From positions 1 through 6,538 of the forward strand of contig CAZBBS010000137.1 in NCBI GenBank assembly GCA_964490145.1: DNA of 6,538 nt, read 5' to 3'. The stretch comes from Eutrophocola sp964490145. GTDB lineage: Bacteria > Pseudomonadota > Gammaproteobacteria > Pseudomonadales > Pseudohongiellaceae. A program made the translations under genes and the position numbers. Positions 5,969 to 6,538 of the stretch are shown piece by piece. Below the pieces are notes generated by a model. That model did no database searches, was not told where the DNA came from, and saw nothing but the letters and a program-made list of their open reading frames with translations. Positions within the stretch are counted from its first letter, which is position 1, and every line of letters begins with the position of its first letter.

Positions 5969-6000
5969 AACAATCCAAGTATAATCAATGGCTTTGGGGC

Positions 6001-6048
6001 TAAAAAAGGCAATATTTTTTTGACAGAAGGCCCCTTCATGCATATTAT
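6001..6048 (+). promoter_or_regulatory. Sigma-70 promoter of yceD, with A/T-rich upstream tract
   Basis: A consensus -35 TTGACA (6020-6025), a 17-bp spacer and a -10 TATTAT (6043-6048, five of six consensus bases) lie directly before yceD. The 20 bases upstream of the -35 are mostly A and T runs, as in UP elements that bind the RNA polymerase alpha subunit. Transcription should start near 6055-6057. A strong promoter fits an operon that in relatives also carries rpmF (ribosomal protein L32) and lipid synthesis genes. Confidence 0.8.
6026..6037. promoter_or_regulatory. Inverted repeat GAAGG-CC-CCTTC in the yceD promoter spacer
   Basis: A perfect 5-bp-arm inverted repeat that begins at the base after the -35 box and fills most of the -35/-10 spacer. 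A protein bound here would block RNA polymerase, so it is a candidate repressor site. It is short and could be coincidence. Confidence 0.35.
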
Positions 6049-6056
6049 GCGCGCCT

Positions 6057-6538
6057 ATGTCGATTGACCCGTTCCCAGCGCATGTTACACCACGTAAATT
6101 GTGCAACAGGAATGGGGCAATAAACAGCACCATACCTCTTGGAAAACTCCTGCGTTTAAGTGAGTACCTGGACGATACACAAGGCCAGGCAGAGGTGTGT
6201 TTAAGCTTTACCCGGGATGAAGCAGGACACTGCGTTATCAAGGGCTCGGCGAAAGCCGGGGTCAGTATGCTGTGCCAGCGTTGTCTTGAGCCTGTCCTGA
6301 TTCCACTATCACTAGATATGGAGCTCACGGTAGCTGAAGACGAGAGAGAGGCTGAACGGATATCCGCCGGTAGCGCCGATCCTCTGGACAAGCTAGAAAT
6401 CGTCATCTGCGAAGATGGGCAACTCGATTTGTTGTCACTCATTGAAGATGAACTCATCATGAGCCTGCCCATTGTAGCGGCCCATGAAGATGAAAAATGC
6501 AGCAAGGCACTGACAGCTCTGAAAACCAAAGCCAGGGA
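6057..6538 (+). CDS. yceD: YceD/DUF177 family protein, 23S rRNA-associated (3' end outside window)
   Basis: The open frame starts at the ATG at 6057 and runs off the right edge after 160 codons; E. coli YceD has 173 residues, so only the extreme C-terminus is likely missing. The N-terminus 'SIDPFPAHVTPRKL' resembles the Pseudomonas form. The paired cysteines in 'MLCQRCLEP' (C73, C76) and the later 'DGQLDLLSLIEDELIMSLPIVA' region (120-141) followed by C148 are the family's hallmarks; three to four such cysteines may bind metal. The plant and bacterial homologues have been linked to 23S rRNA accumulation, and the gene is usually followed by rpmF. The start is fixed: upstream in frame there is a TGA at 6021-6023 and no other start codon. 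There is no Shine-Dalgarno sequence, and the ATG is only 8 bases after the -10 box, so the mRNA may be leaderless. Confidence 0.92.
   Translation, partial: MSIDPFPAHVTPRKLCNRNGAINSTIPLGKLLRLSEYLDDTQGQAEVCLSFTRDEAGHCVIKGSAKAGVSMLCQRCLEPVLIPLSLDMELTVAEDEREAERISAGSADPLDKLEIVICEDGQLDLLSLIEDELIMSLPIVAAHEDEKCSKALTALKTKAR

Noticed and set aside
6047..6067. Six-codon frame (ATG at 6047 to TGA) overlapping the yceD start, as a possible leader peptide
   Set aside because: Its ATG lies within the -10 box, upstream of the expected transcription start, so it would not be in the mRNA from this promoter.
5969..6529. A 384-residue leftward protein with yceF as its C-terminal part
   Set aside because: The extra N-terminal 187 residues are antisense to yceD and show no family motif. 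Maf proteins begin at the LVLASSSP segment.

Overview
This is a conserved chromosomal housekeeping segment from a gammaproteobacterium. The clues are the gene set and order (rne leftward, rluC rightward, yceF leftward, yceD rightward), which matches the arrangement I remember for Escherichia coli, and an RNase E whose first ~500 residues follow the E. coli enzyme closely. The N-terminus of the YceD protein looks more like the Pseudomonas form than the E. coli one. A marine Oceanospirillales/Pseudomonadales-type host (an Endozoicomonas-like bacterium, for example) is a reasonable guess, but the genus cannot be read from this window. There are no mobile elements, CRISPR arrays, tRNAs or rRNAs.

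Layout. Bases 1-374 hold the C-terminal 123 residues of a YceI-family periplasmic lipid-binding protein (+), cut by the left edge. It converges on rne (371-3385, -) and the two stop codons interlock in a single TTAA. RNase E has an intact catalytic half, a predicted membrane-targeting amphipathic helix, and a 446-residue disordered tail with no Phe, Tyr, Trp, Leu or Cys. Upstream of rne is a ~1.03 kb non-coding gap (3386-4416) shared with the divergent gene rluC. The rne-proximal half is dense in small stem-loops and is probably the RNase E autoregulatory leader. The rluC-proximal half contains three short perfect palindromes. rluC (4417-5406, +) encodes a 23S rRNA pseudouridine synthase and appears to start at TTG. 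It overlaps tail-to-tail by 32 bp with yceF (maf; 5375-5968, -), which encodes a nucleotide pyrophosphatase. An 88-bp divergent region holds a strong sigma-70-type promoter (TTGACA, 17 bp, TATTAT) for yceD (6057 to the right edge, +), whose start codon lies so close to the -10 box that the mRNA may be leaderless.

How the genes fit together. rne, rluC and yceD all concern RNA: mRNA decay and rRNA/tRNA processing, 23S rRNA modification, and a 23S rRNA-associated factor. yceD is normally followed by rpmF (L32) and fatty acid/phospholipid genes, which would lie beyond the right edge. YceF removes a noncanonical nucleotide (m7GTP). I see no new multi-gene system here. The points most worth a second look are the structured rne leader, the unusual composition of the RNase E tail, and the near-leaderless, palindrome-bearing yceD promoter.
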